A stretch of DNA of 5,280 nt from Gallionella sp. (GTDB taxonomy: Bacteria > Pseudomonadota > Gammaproteobacteria > Burkholderiales > Gallionellaceae), in the NCBI GenBank assembly GCA_024654105.1, contig JANLID010000413.1:1-5280 (forward strand). Direction: 5' to 3'. Shown piece after piece: positions 1 to 5,280 of this stretch. The translations under genes and the position numbers were made by a program. Position 1 is the first letter of the stretch. Each line of letters begins with the position of its first letter. Below the pieces are notes generated by a model, which was given only the letters and a program-made list of their open reading frames with translations, was not told the origin of the DNA and ran no database searches.

Positions 1-1132
1 CTTCACCGTACCCGAAACCGCCAACCGCGCCGATGCCAGCGCCTTCTTTCGTTGCCTGCTTGACAAGCTGCCCCCGCACACCCTGCCGCGTGAGATTGCC
101 CGCCTGTGCAGCCGCACGACCAGCACGAATAACCTGCCCGCCTTTCGACAGGATACCGGCACCGCCGCCCAAGGCTTCCGTGGCGAAGCTTCCGACAGGC
201 CCAAGGCGCTCGCGTGCCTGATCGATGCGGGCGCGTTCAACATCGCGGCCAAGCTGGTAGTTCCCGGCAATGTCAGTATCGCCAGTCAGTAAGCCTCCAA
301 TGGCCTGCCCAACGCCGCTTGCTTCGTCGATCAGGCCAAGCGTCAAGCCGCTCTTGGCTACGTCAAAAAAGCCCGGCTTGCCGCGTAATTCTTCCTGCCG
401 TGCCAGTTCGGCGTTAACCCGTGTATTTTCTTCAGGAGATGATTCGTCGGTGACAGTAACGCCGGTTAGGCCTTCATCGTCATCTGTTGTGCTACCGTTT
501 TCGAACTGCGCTTCCAGTGCGTTGAAATCAGCGATAGCCCTTTCACGCAAAGGGCCGGATGCGATTTCCAGCCCCTTGAGAACGCGCAATCTGGCCTGCC
601 GCTTTTGCTCGATAGCGTCGGGACCGTCGCCGGGAATCGGAAACAGAATGCGGCGCTGGCGTTCCAATTCCTCTTCAGGTATCGCAGCGCCTGAATCCTG
701 CCGCAGTGAAGCCGCGATAAATTCGTCCTGCGCGCTGTTGGCAACCTGTCGCGCATCGCTGTTCAGGATGGTGTTGGCAAGGTCTGGCCGTGCGTCCTGA
801 AACGCCTGTGCAAAGATGTTGCGGGCACCTTCGCCGGTATCCTCAAACGCACGGTTTGAGCCCAGCGCGCGGATTAGAAATGCAGCAGCCTTCTTGTCGC
901 CTTCAATCGGCTTGCCGCCAGTGCCCTCAAACTCTTCCTGATCGCGGGCTTCCCTGTTGCGGGCACGTTCGGCGTTTTCCTGCGCTATCCGCAACTGTTC
1001 GCGCTTGATAGCCTGATCATCTTCAGCGCGGCGCTCCGAAGGAGGCACCCCGCCAATCACGCGCGTTCCGCCAATCGTAGGCGACTGCTGGGGCGGCGTC
1101 TCAAGAACAAAACCGGGCGGGAGCGTCTGCAT
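1..1132 (-). CDS. Large internal virion / DNA ejection protein, gp16 position (N-terminal 377 aa, 3' end outside window)
   Basis: An uninterrupted frame runs from ATG 1132 to the left edge. The ATG is in a TAATG overlap with the peptidase stop, and AGGA lies seven bases upstream. Residues 1-32 are Pro/Gly-rich and flexible; 33-69 form a charged Arg/Glu/Gln helix, probably coiled coil. The conserved block is GDKKAAAFLIRALG (78-91), then LRQDSGAAIPEEELERQRR (143-161) and FPIPGDGPDAIEQKRQAR (164-181). This 'L-(R/K)-xSGA-I---E----(Y/F)FP-PGD-P--I-QK' pattern is widespread in large phage ejection and structural proteins. Then come KSGLTLGLIDEASG (260-273), YQLGRDVERARI, and a Gly/Ala-rich hydrophobic region (320-377) ending GIGAVGGFGYGE, typical of membrane-interacting parts. 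In P22, gp16 occupies this place and is ejected with DNA. Any enzymatic domain further on is not visible. Confidence 0.7.
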   Translation of the reverse strand, partial: MQTLPPGFVLETPPQQSPTIGGTRVIGGVPPSERRAEDDQAIKREQLRIAQENAERARNREARDQEEFEGTGGKPIEGDKKAAAFLIRALGSNRAFEDTGEGARNIFAQAFQDARPDLANTILNSDARQVANSAQDEFIAASLRQDSGAAIPEEELERQRRILFPIPGDGPDAIEQKRQARLRVLKGLEIASGPLRERAIADFNALEAQFENGSTTDDDEGLTGVTVTDESSPEENTRVNAELARQEELRGKPGFFDVAKSGLTLGLIDEASGVGQAIGGLLTGDTDIAGNYQLGRDVERARIDQARERLGPVGSFATEALGGGAGILSKGGQVIRAGRAAAQAGNLTRQGVRGQLVKQATKEGAGIGAVGGFGYGE

Positions 1133-1338
1133 TATCGGGTCCTTGGCTCAATGTGGGCATGGTCGCCCTCGTTGATGACTTCCATGTTCGGATTGCGGCG
1201 GCGTAGTTCCGCCACATAGGCGCTCATGCTCATACCAGGTGGCGGCACGCTGTCACGCGCTTGCCCGGTCAAATGGAAACTGTTTTTCACACCGCCGACC
1301 TGCCGATTACGCGCAGGCGAGCGCAAAGTGCTGGTCAC
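1132..1338 (-). CDS. M15A-type peptidase domain (D-Ala-D-Ala carboxypeptidase family), 68 aa
   Basis: The domain begins with VTSTLRSPARNRQVGGVKNSFHL, the M15A 'vTSgyRsp-hN--vGG---S-H' signature, then HLTGQARDSVPPPG. That gives zinc-ligand spacing H-x6-D, and the third histidine is in the closing INEGDHAHIEP. All three expected metal ligands are therefore present, so activity is plausible. Members of this family cleave peptide bonds in peptidoglycan stem peptides. At 68 residues it is a bare catalytic core lacking the N-terminal helices that usually precede it. I choose GTG 1338, eleven bases after the gp20-like stop, with GAGGG seven bases upstream. ATG 1389 would add 17 residues read inside the gp20-like gene and has its GGAG directly against the codon. 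The domain may instead be reached by a +1 shift from the gp20-like frame. A virion-borne wall hydrolase used during entry fits the neighbours better than a lysis enzyme. Confidence 0.75.
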   Translation of the reverse strand: MTSTLRSPARNRQVGGVKNSFHLTGQARDSVPPPGMSMSAYVAELRRRNPNMEVINEGDHAHIEPRTR

Positions 1339-1350
1339 ACGTTCACCCTC
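1336..1350 (-). promoter_or_regulatory. Ribosome binding site for a GTG start of the peptidase
   Basis: GAGGG (1350-1346) lies seven bases before GTG (1338-1336) and overlaps the TGA of the gp20-like gene. It would allow independent or coupled re-initiation of the peptidase. It supports a separate small gene but does not exclude a frameshift. Confidence 0.5.
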
Positions 1351-1361
1351 AATTCCCCGGA
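1346..1361 (-). other. Possible +1 frameshift or indel point between the gp20-like gene and the peptidase domain
   Basis: The gp20-like frame ends in ...GGFPGN followed by stop, at TTT CCG GGG AAT TGA. Skipping one base just after or within the GGGG run gives GGFPG-IEGERVTSTLRSP, joining the linker directly to the start of the M15A-type domain and making a fused protein of about 314 residues. The sequence is not a recognised strong +1 slippery site, so a natural single-base indel, a sequencing error or an ordinary gene boundary are alternatives. Confidence 0.3.
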
Positions 1362-2089
1362 AACCCGCCACTGGCATTGCTGCCAGCATCTCCTAGTGGC
1401 TGCCATTGCCCGTTCCTGAAAATGATGCGTTCGCCGGTCTGCGGGTTGGCTGCGATAGCGCCTTCGCTCACGGTCTGTTGTGCCTGTTGCTGTGGTTGGC
1501 CGGGCAATGTGATCTGCGGCAATGCAACCGATGGCCTGCCAAATTCGTCGGTGGTTTCCTTGCCGAATTTGAACAGCACCAGTTCCGCTACAGCGGCGCG
1601 GCCTTCTGGTGTGCTAGGGTCAATGCCCAGCGATTGAATGTCCTGTTGGACTGCGGTCATCTTTTCGGGGTCTTCCAGCGCATCGAGAATGAACAATTCC
1701 TGATCGACGAACTGCGCGAATTCAGGGCTGCCCGGCGGCGGGACGCTGGAAATATCGATCCCCATCGACTGCGCAGCGGCAAGCGCCTGCTGGGGGTTTT
1801 GTTTGGCTGCCCCCAAAAGGCGGCGAACCATCATTTTCTGCTGCGCCGCTTCTTGCTGATCCGCGCGCTGCTGGTCGCGCACCTGCCCCTGCAATTGGAT
1901 ACCCACCTGCGGATTAGCGGCGATCACCGGCTTGAGCGTTTCAGGATTGCGGGGATCAAAGTTCGCCAGCGCGTTCTTGAATTCCTTTTCCTCACGGTTC
2001 TGGCGAATGGCTTCGCCAAACTGGAGACCTTGTGCGAGCGCGTTCTGGAAGCCGCCCTGATTGAGTAAGCCGAAATTTGGGTTAGTCAT
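1349..2089 (-). CDS. P22 gp20-like DNA ejection protein (246 aa)
   Basis: The start ATG overlaps the gp7-like stop (ATGA), with GGAGG nine bases upstream (2103-2099). The protein is mostly helical and rich in Gln, Ala and Arg. It has an N-terminal NFGLLNQGGFQNALAQG segment, charged helix 25-42, a Gln-rich helix 65-90 (VRDQQRADQQEAAQQKMMVR), then RRLLGAAKQNPQQALAAAQSMG (89-110), which fits a conserved segment of ejection-type proteins. The C-terminal part is low-complexity Pro/Gln linker (190-206) ending in NPQTGERIIFRNGQWQPLG. The 'TGE-I-F-NG-W-PLG' strand followed by a Gly/Ser tail is typical of a linker leading into an enzymatic domain in larger phage proteins. It stops instead at TGA, and an M15A-type domain continues in the +1 frame. 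P22 gp20 is about 470 residues, so this is short. The ejection role is inferred mainly from position and composition. Confidence 0.65.
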   Translation of the reverse strand: MTNPNFGLLNQGGFQNALAQGLQFGEAIRQNREEKEFKNALANFDPRNPETLKPVIAANPQVGIQLQGQVRDQQRADQQEAAQQKMMVRRLLGAAKQNPQQALAAAQSMGIDISSVPPPGSPEFAQFVDQELFILDALEDPEKMTAVQQDIQSLGIDPSTPEGRAAVAELVLFKFGKETTDEFGRPSVALPQITLPGQPQQQAQQTVSEGAIAANPQTGERIIFRNGQWQPLGDAGSNASGGFPGN

Positions 2090-2895
2090 CCGAATGCGCC
2101 TCCAAGAAGCCCGCCGCCAACGGTGCCAAAGATGTTCGCCAGCGGGTTATTCGCCCCAGCGACAAGTTGCGAATTTGCCCGCGCGGTTCCAGCGTTGTTG
2201 TTGTTCTGGCTAAATTGGTTGACGAAGTTCGTACCCACCCCAGCCTGCGCACCGGCTGCCGAAAGCCCAGTGCCTTGCTGCGCGCCAAGCTGCGACAGGA
2301 AGTTGCCAAATTCCTGGCTGGCGATGTTCTGGCGGAACTGATCAAGGTCTTGCAACGCAGCACCGGATTGCAGCACGCCAGACCCGGCGAAGCCCGAATT
2401 GAGCGCGTCCTGCCCTTGCTGGACCCTGAAGTTGAAGCCGGTCGAATTGCGAAAATTGCCGAACGCCTGTTCCGCCGCCTGCTGTGGTGAAAGTTGGTTT
2501 GGCTGGGCGAACTGACCCGCAGACTGTGCAAACGGGTTGCCGCCTGCCTGCTGAAAGCTTGCCGCGTCGGTAAAGCCGCCATTGAACAGCGCGTTGACCC
2601 GTGGCTGCTGTTGTGGAAGTCCTTGCTGTCCAGGCAACCCTTGCTGTTGCTGCCCGCCGCCGATACCTAGCAAGGCGTTGATCGTATCGCCCGCCGCATT
2701 CCCGCGATTGACGAACGGTGACAGCGTGGCTTTGTTCTGGTTGAAAATGTCTTGGGCGAGCGCATTATTCTGATTGGCGACATTCTGTGATGTATCAGCC
2801 GCTCTATTCGCCGCTTTCTTCTGCGCCTTGGCACCGAGAAATGCGCCGCCTGCCGCCACCCCCAAACCTATCGCCGCCGTTGTTGCTATTGGCAT
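2086..2895 (-). CDS. P22 gp7-like DNA ejection (internal virion) protein (269 aa)
   Basis: The ATG lies one base after the acetyltransferase stop, with AAGGTGA six bases upstream. Residues 5-22 are hydrophobic and Gly/Ala-rich (TTAAIGLGVAAGGAFLGA), like a membrane-active N-terminus, followed by basic KAQKK-type residues and an Asn/Gln/Ala-rich helix. Next comes LSPFVNRGNAAGDTINALLG (58-77), matching the 'LSPy---G--A---L--L' stretch of gp7-type proteins. A Gln/Gly/Pro low-complexity linker covers 80-98. The conserved core is FNFRVQQGQDALNSGFAGSG and QSGAALQDLDQF..NIASQEFGNFL (154-200), followed by a Gln/Ala/Asn-rich helical part and a Gly-rich tail. In P22, gp7 is packed in the head and ejected with DNA to help form the trans-envelope channel. 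Similarity is by motif and gene order; the function is probable. Confidence 0.75.
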   Translation of the reverse strand: MPIATTAAIGLGVAAGGAFLGAKAQKKAANRAADTSQNVANQNNALAQDIFNQNKATLSPFVNRGNAAGDTINALLGIGGGQQQQGLPGQQGLPQQQPRVNALFNGGFTDAASFQQAGGNPFAQSAGQFAQPNQLSPQQAAEQAFGNFRNSTGFNFRVQQGQDALNSGFAGSGVLQSGAALQDLDQFRQNIASQEFGNFLSQLGAQQGTGLSAAGAQAGVGTNFVNQFSQNNNNAGTARANSQLVAGANNPLANIFGTVGGGLLGGAFG

Positions 2896-2896
2896 A

Positions 2897-3310
2897 TCAA
2901 TTCACCTTCACAAATGCCCGCTCAAGCGGACCGTAACCTCTGCGCGCTAGCAGCCGCCCAACCCGTTCAGGTTCAACCGCTTCCAGTGCCGATACCCGCA
3001 TGACAGCATCGCCAGCCCATACCTCAAGTTCGGCCAGCAGCCTTATCCCTTCGCGCCCCTCGCTCCACCAGAACACTTCATCGACAAGCTCGCGGGCATA
3101 ATTGAACGGGTGCGGTGCGCGCATTCCGCCGATTGCCCCATGTTCCCCGATGAACAACGCGAACTCGTCGCGTTTGATCATCGTTTCGAATGTCGCCGCC
3201 ATGCTGTCAGGATCGTATCCAACATGATCCTCAAGCCGTGCCTTGGCTGCGAATGTCTTGCCCATCGCCAAGAGCTTGGGAATATCGTCAACGGTCGCCT
3301 CGCGGATCAA
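2897..3310 (-). CDS. Phage GNAT-family N-acetyltransferase (137 aa, TTG start)
   Basis: The N-terminus LIREATVDDIPKLLAMG is the classic GNAT opening (beta 1 then helix 1). It is followed by FALFIGEHGAIGGM (beta 2-4), VDEVFWWSEGREGIRLLAELEVWA (the motif A region, about 77-99) and RRGYGPLERAFVKVN, the usual C-terminal 'RxGY..-ER-FVK'. GNAT enzymes transfer an acyl group from acyl-CoA to an amine; the substrate cannot be told. The CoA pyrophosphate loop is degenerate (SEGREG instead of R/QxxGxG/A), so activity may be altered. A longer reading from GTG 3349 would add 13 unusual residues. I prefer TTG 3310 because the homologous part begins there, GGGAG lies eight bases upstream, and TTGA overlaps the previous stop. 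Such acetyltransferases occur in phage structural operons; the target may be a virion protein or host factor. Confidence 0.85.
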   Translation of the reverse strand: MIREATVDDIPKLLAMGKTFAAKARLEDHVGYDPDSMAATFETMIKRDEFALFIGEHGAIGGMRAPHPFNYARELVDEVFWWSEGREGIRLLAELEVWAGDAVMRVSALEAVEPERVGRLLARRGYGPLERAFVKVN

Positions 3311-4062
3311 GGTTCGTACTCCCGCAAGGTAACATCGTCTATTTTCCACACATAGCCCGGCGCTGTTACCGTTGTGCCCGTCGCGGCAGGTTCACCAATC
3401 GCCGGAACGCTTACCCCGCCGATCACATGCCTGCTGCCCGTCTGTGCAACCGCGTTGGTGGTTCCCTGATACGTCACCGCACCCCCTGCCCGTGCTGCAT
3501 CATCGTAATAGACCGAAACGTAATTACCCGATGCAAACCCGCTCACCGAGCCGGAATTAACGCTTACCCTTGAAGCATCGCCATAAACCCGTTCGTGCGC
3601 GGCTATCGTGACAACCCCGGTATTGGCTGCTGACAGGATATTGGTTGGGTCAGTGTAGCTGTTGGTTATATTCGACGCTGCGGTTGAAGCCGTTGCTTCC
3701 GTTTTTGCCGATGCCGCCAGCGCTTCCGCCGCCGCCAAACGGGCGACAATCGTTTCAAGGTCGCTGATGTCGCCGGACTGAACCGTGAAGGCTTCCTCTA
3801 TTTTCGTAACTACGCTTTGCCAGATCGCCATAAAGCGCAGGCTTGGGGTGCCGTCCTTGTTAAGCAGTTGGTCAAACGATGTCAGCCGGTCCAGTTCGGG
3901 AACGCTGCTGGCACTGGTGGTCGGATCGGACCCGACCGCGAAAGCAGGCGAGCCGCCTGCGATATAAAGACGCGCCTTGGCTTCAGAAAACCGCGCCGGG
4001 ACAAACGCCGATGTGCCGCCGGTTATCTCAAGAACGGCGGTGGTGACAGAAAAGCTAGGCAC
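3307..4062 (-). CDS. Putative fibre- or needle-like structural protein (251 aa)
   Basis: The gene starts at a GTG, overlaps the previous gene by eight bases and has no clear Shine-Dalgarno, so it probably depends on translational coupling. The N-terminal 60 residues are beta-prone (SVTTAVLEITGG). Residues about 78-130 look helical and coiled-coil-like (from MAIWQSVVTKIEEAF to an Ala/Ser-rich stretch, AAEALAASAKTEATAS). The C-terminal half is Gly/Ser/Thr/Val-rich, with SGNYVSVYYDDAARAGG (178-194), TYQGTTNAVAQTGSRHVIGGVSVP and a closing PGYVWKIDDV. The YYDDAARAGGAV..Q.TT....QTG.RH segment resembles C-terminal domains of phage structural proteins from alphaproteobacterial phages. It lies where P22 encodes its tail needle (gp26) and gp14. 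An anchor, helical shaft and beta tip would suit a fibre or needle, but this is inference from layout and composition; a general structural protein is equally possible. Confidence 0.65.
   Translation of the reverse strand: MPSFSVTTAVLEITGGTSAFVPARFSEAKARLYIAGGSPAFAVGSDPTTSASSVPELDRLTSFDQLLNKDGTPSLRFMAIWQSVVTKIEEAFTVQSGDISDLETIVARLAAAEALAASAKTEATASTAASNITNSYTDPTNILSAANTGVVTIAAHERVYGDASRVSVNSGSVSGFASGNYVSVYYDDAARAGGAVTYQGTTNAVAQTGSRHVIGGVSVPAIGEPAATGTTVTAPGYVWKIDDVTLREYEP
3308..3323 (-). promoter_or_regulatory. Ribosome binding site deciding the TTG start of the acetyltransferase
   Basis: On the minus strand GGGAG (3323-3319) is followed after eight bases by TTG (3310-3308), which shares TG with the TGA stop of the fibre-like gene (TTGA). 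The arrangement mirrors ATGA couplings elsewhere in the window and places the start exactly where GNAT similarity begins. The alternative GTG at 3349 has no comparable purine-rich element. Confidence 0.65.
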
Positions 4063-4468
4063 TTTGCGACAGCGTGAAAATATCGCCCGCGTTGAGCGTC
4101 CATGTCAGCGTGGCGGGCAAGGCATAGGAAACCCCATAATCGGCGTAAGCGATCAGTTCGTCATTGGTCGCGGTGTCATCGTACAAGACCCAGTAGCGGG
4201 CGCTATCGAACGCCGCGCCTGCGGCAGTGAACGTCACCGCCGAATGCGTCAGCGTGTAGGTTCCGCCAGATTGCGCGCTTGCCGAAATCGTTACCGTTGC
4301 CGGTGCATAACCACCAGCCGCCGAGATTTGCGTGATATCGGCCAATATGTCCGCCGTGGCGATATCGGGCAGGGTATTGGTCAAGGCGACCTTGAGCACG
4401 TCAGCGCCAAGGTTGAACACCTTTTCGTTCACGTCCTCCATAAAACTGTTTACGAACGTCCATGCCAT
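4055..4468 (-). CDS. Small beta-rich phage virion protein (137 aa), function unknown
   Basis: The ATG sits in a TGATG overlap with the gp10-like stop and has a strong GGAGG six bases upstream (4479-4475), so the start is secure. The protein opens with a short helix-prone segment (residues 5-20). It then has a KVALTNT strand, a Gly/Ala/Thr/Ser-rich beta region (45-85), the motif RYWVLYDDTATNDELIAYADYG (91-112) and a final strand pair with TWTLNAGDIFTLSQS. The pattern 'KVALTNTxP ... Y-VLYDDT---LI---DYG ... G--F-L' recurs in small uncharacterised phage structural proteins that I take to be head or tail decoration or fibre-associated proteins. No cysteines, signal peptide or catalytic motif are visible. 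Its place directly after the tail hub favours a tail-associated role; that is inference. Confidence 0.7.
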   Translation of the reverse strand: MAWTFVNSFMEDVNEKVFNLGADVLKVALTNTLPDIATADILADITQISAAGGYAPATVTISASAQSGGTYTLTHSAVTFTAAGAAFDSARYWVLYDDTATNDELIAYADYGVSYALPATLTWTLNAGDIFTLSQSA

Positions 4469-5280
4469 CAGCGGCCTCCATATTGTTCGTTAATAAGTAC
4501 GGCACTAATTCTAAAACCAACCGGATCGGTCACGCGCCATTCCGCGACAAAACCCGGCTGTGCAGCCTGTCCGCACCCGCGCCATTGCACTTTTTGCCGG
4601 TATTCGCCCTGTTCACCCAAGGACGTGGGCCGCCAGTTTCCCCATGTCTGCGCCCCATCCCTGCTAATCCGCATTTCAATCGTCGGATCATCGTAAGGCG
4701 CGACCAAATAAGGCGTTTGCCCCGGATTGGTGCGAAGCTGGACATTATCGACCGTGAGCGCGCCGCTGTTCAAAGGAAACCCGCCCCTGAAGCGCCGCTC
4801 CAGCGTGGTCGAGGTTGCCAGCACATCGGTATAATTTGTTCCCCATTCCAGCGTCTTGCCATCAATAGCCGAGCCAAACACCCCGTCTGCATAGCATTGC
4901 GGCGCCCAATTGGTCTGCCCCAAGGTCTGGAACTCGCACCATTGCCCAGTTCTACGGCTCCAGCAATGCGTTTCGGTATCGAGCCGCAACGCCAGCATTT
5001 CATCGCCGTCGAGAATGAACGTAAACAGCCTGTGCGTGGCAGAAGCCGCGATCTTTTCCTGCAAGCCCTTGTTGCTGATAACCTCGGCCTGCGGGCTGAA
5101 AATAACCGTATTGCGCGATGATATGGCGGCGAACGTTTCCCCGATCGCAGTCGCACAGCCGGTCGATTTAATCCCTTCCTCGATCACCAGGTTTTGCAGC
5201 GGCGTGATCGGCAGCGTGGACGAACCGGTCTGCTGGAAGAACTCAATCGATTCCTTGCCGAAACCGATCAGCATCCCGTC
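4468..5280 (-). CDS. P22 gp10-like tail hub / packaged DNA stabilisation protein (C-terminal part, 5' end outside window)
   Basis: The frame is open through the right edge, so this is the last 270 residues of a longer protein; P22 gp10 is about 470 residues. Visible signs are the early stretch LIGFGKESIEFF, resembling the 'W/FGxxSxEx(F/W)' repeat region of gp10-type proteins, and a C-terminal block with MRISRDGAQTW (about residues 203-213), then GEYRQKVQWRGCG (about 225-237) and EWRVTDPVGFRI (about 247-258). Such 'S-DG-TW ... G-Y---V-WR-G ... R-(S/T)DPV' blocks are common in phage hub and adaptor proteins. In P22, gp10 plugs the portal after packaging and anchors the tail needle; here that role is inferred. 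Its TGA overlaps the next gene's ATG by one base. The family is fairly sure; the exact function is less so. Confidence 0.75.
   Translation of the reverse strand, partial: DGMLIGFGKESIEFFQQTGSSTLPITPLQNLVIEEGIKSTGCATAIGETFAAISSRNTVIFSPQAEVISNKGLQEKIAASATHRLFTFILDGDEMLALRLDTETHCWSRRTGQWCEFQTLGQTNWAPQCYADGVFGSAIDGKTLEWGTNYTDVLATSTTLERRFRGGFPLNSGALTVDNVQLRTNPGQTPYLVAPYDDPTIEMRISRDGAQTWGNWRPTSLGEQGEYRQKVQWRGCGQAAQPGFVAEWRVTDPVGFRISAVLINEQYGGR

Noticed and set aside
270..800. Plus-strand open frame of 176 codons, Ser/Arg-rich
   Set aside because: It is opposite the large gp16-position gene, which reads without stops across the whole region and has conserved phage motifs.
1339..1389. Longer N-terminus for the peptidase starting at ATG 1389
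   Set aside because: GGAG directly abuts the ATG, leaving no spacer, and the extra residues come from inside the gp20-like gene. GTG 1338 has a well-spaced GAGGG. Not fully excluded.
1406..2068. Plus-strand open frame of 220 codons
   Set aside because: It lies wholly antisense to the gp20-like gene and has a Cys/Arg/Leu-rich composition with no recognisable motif. The minus-strand protein has family-like motifs and coupled neighbours, so this is a shadow.
2082..2582. Minus-strand open frame of 166 codons in another frame of the gp7-like gene
   Set aside because: Its Arg/Ser-rich product is the out-of-frame reading of the gp7-like gene; no motif.
3977..4696. Plus-strand open frame of 239 codons
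   Set aside because: It crosses three minus-strand genes antisense, is Arg/Cys-rich, and has no motif or context; a typical shadow frame in GC-rich DNA.
4462..5121. Plus-strand open frame of 219 codons
   Set aside because: It is antisense to the gp10-like gene, whose C-terminal motifs are clear, and its product shows no recognisable domain.
1..5280. Search for a defence system, CRISPR array, tRNA, insertion sequence, attachment site, promoter or terminator
   Set aside because: The whole window is covered by virion-type coding sequence with no gaps. I saw no spaced direct repeats, no tRNA-like cloverleaf, no transposase motifs and no stem-loop followed by a T-run in a sensible place.

Overview
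The window is a stretch of tailed-phage or prophage DNA carrying virion-assembly and DNA-ejection genes. It is moderately GC-rich, and every supported gene is on the minus strand, read right to left. The host is probably an alphaproteobacterium, perhaps sphingomonad-like. That is inferred from base composition and from the style of the structural proteins, not from any host gene, because none is present. Nothing here (no integrase, att site, repressor or host flank) tells a prophage from a free phage.

In transcription order the window holds eight coding regions. First is the C-terminal 270 residues of a P22 gp10-like tail hub / packaged-DNA stabilisation protein, cut by the right edge. Next are a 137-residue beta-rich virion protein, a 251-residue protein with a central helical stretch and a fibre-like C-terminal half, and a 137-residue GNAT-fold acetyltransferase. 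These are followed by a 269-residue gp7-like ejection protein, a 246-residue gp20-like ejection protein, and a 68-residue M15A-type (D-Ala-D-Ala carboxypeptidase family) peptidase domain. Last is the first 377 residues of a large internal virion protein in the position of gp16, cut by the left edge.

The order hub, accessory or fibre proteins, then three ejection proteins matches the P22-type podovirus late operon (gp10-gp26-gp14-gp7-gp20-gp16). An acetyltransferase and a murein peptidase are inserted in it. Most individual assignments rest on motif and position, since no alignment could be run.

Packing is extreme. Every gene start overlaps the preceding stop or lies within about a dozen bases of it (TGATG, TTGA, ATGA, TAATG and similar junctions). 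There is no intergenic stretch, promoter or terminator, so the block looks like part of one long translationally coupled late transcript.

Two junctions matter for annotation. The acetyltransferase most likely starts at a TTG at 3310 rather than at the upstream GTG. The peptidase domain is in the +1 frame relative to the gp20-like gene and may be its out-of-frame C-terminal domain. I see no defence system, CRISPR array, RNA gene, insertion sequence or regulatory RNA. This looks like a conventional phage structural module with a few unusual details.
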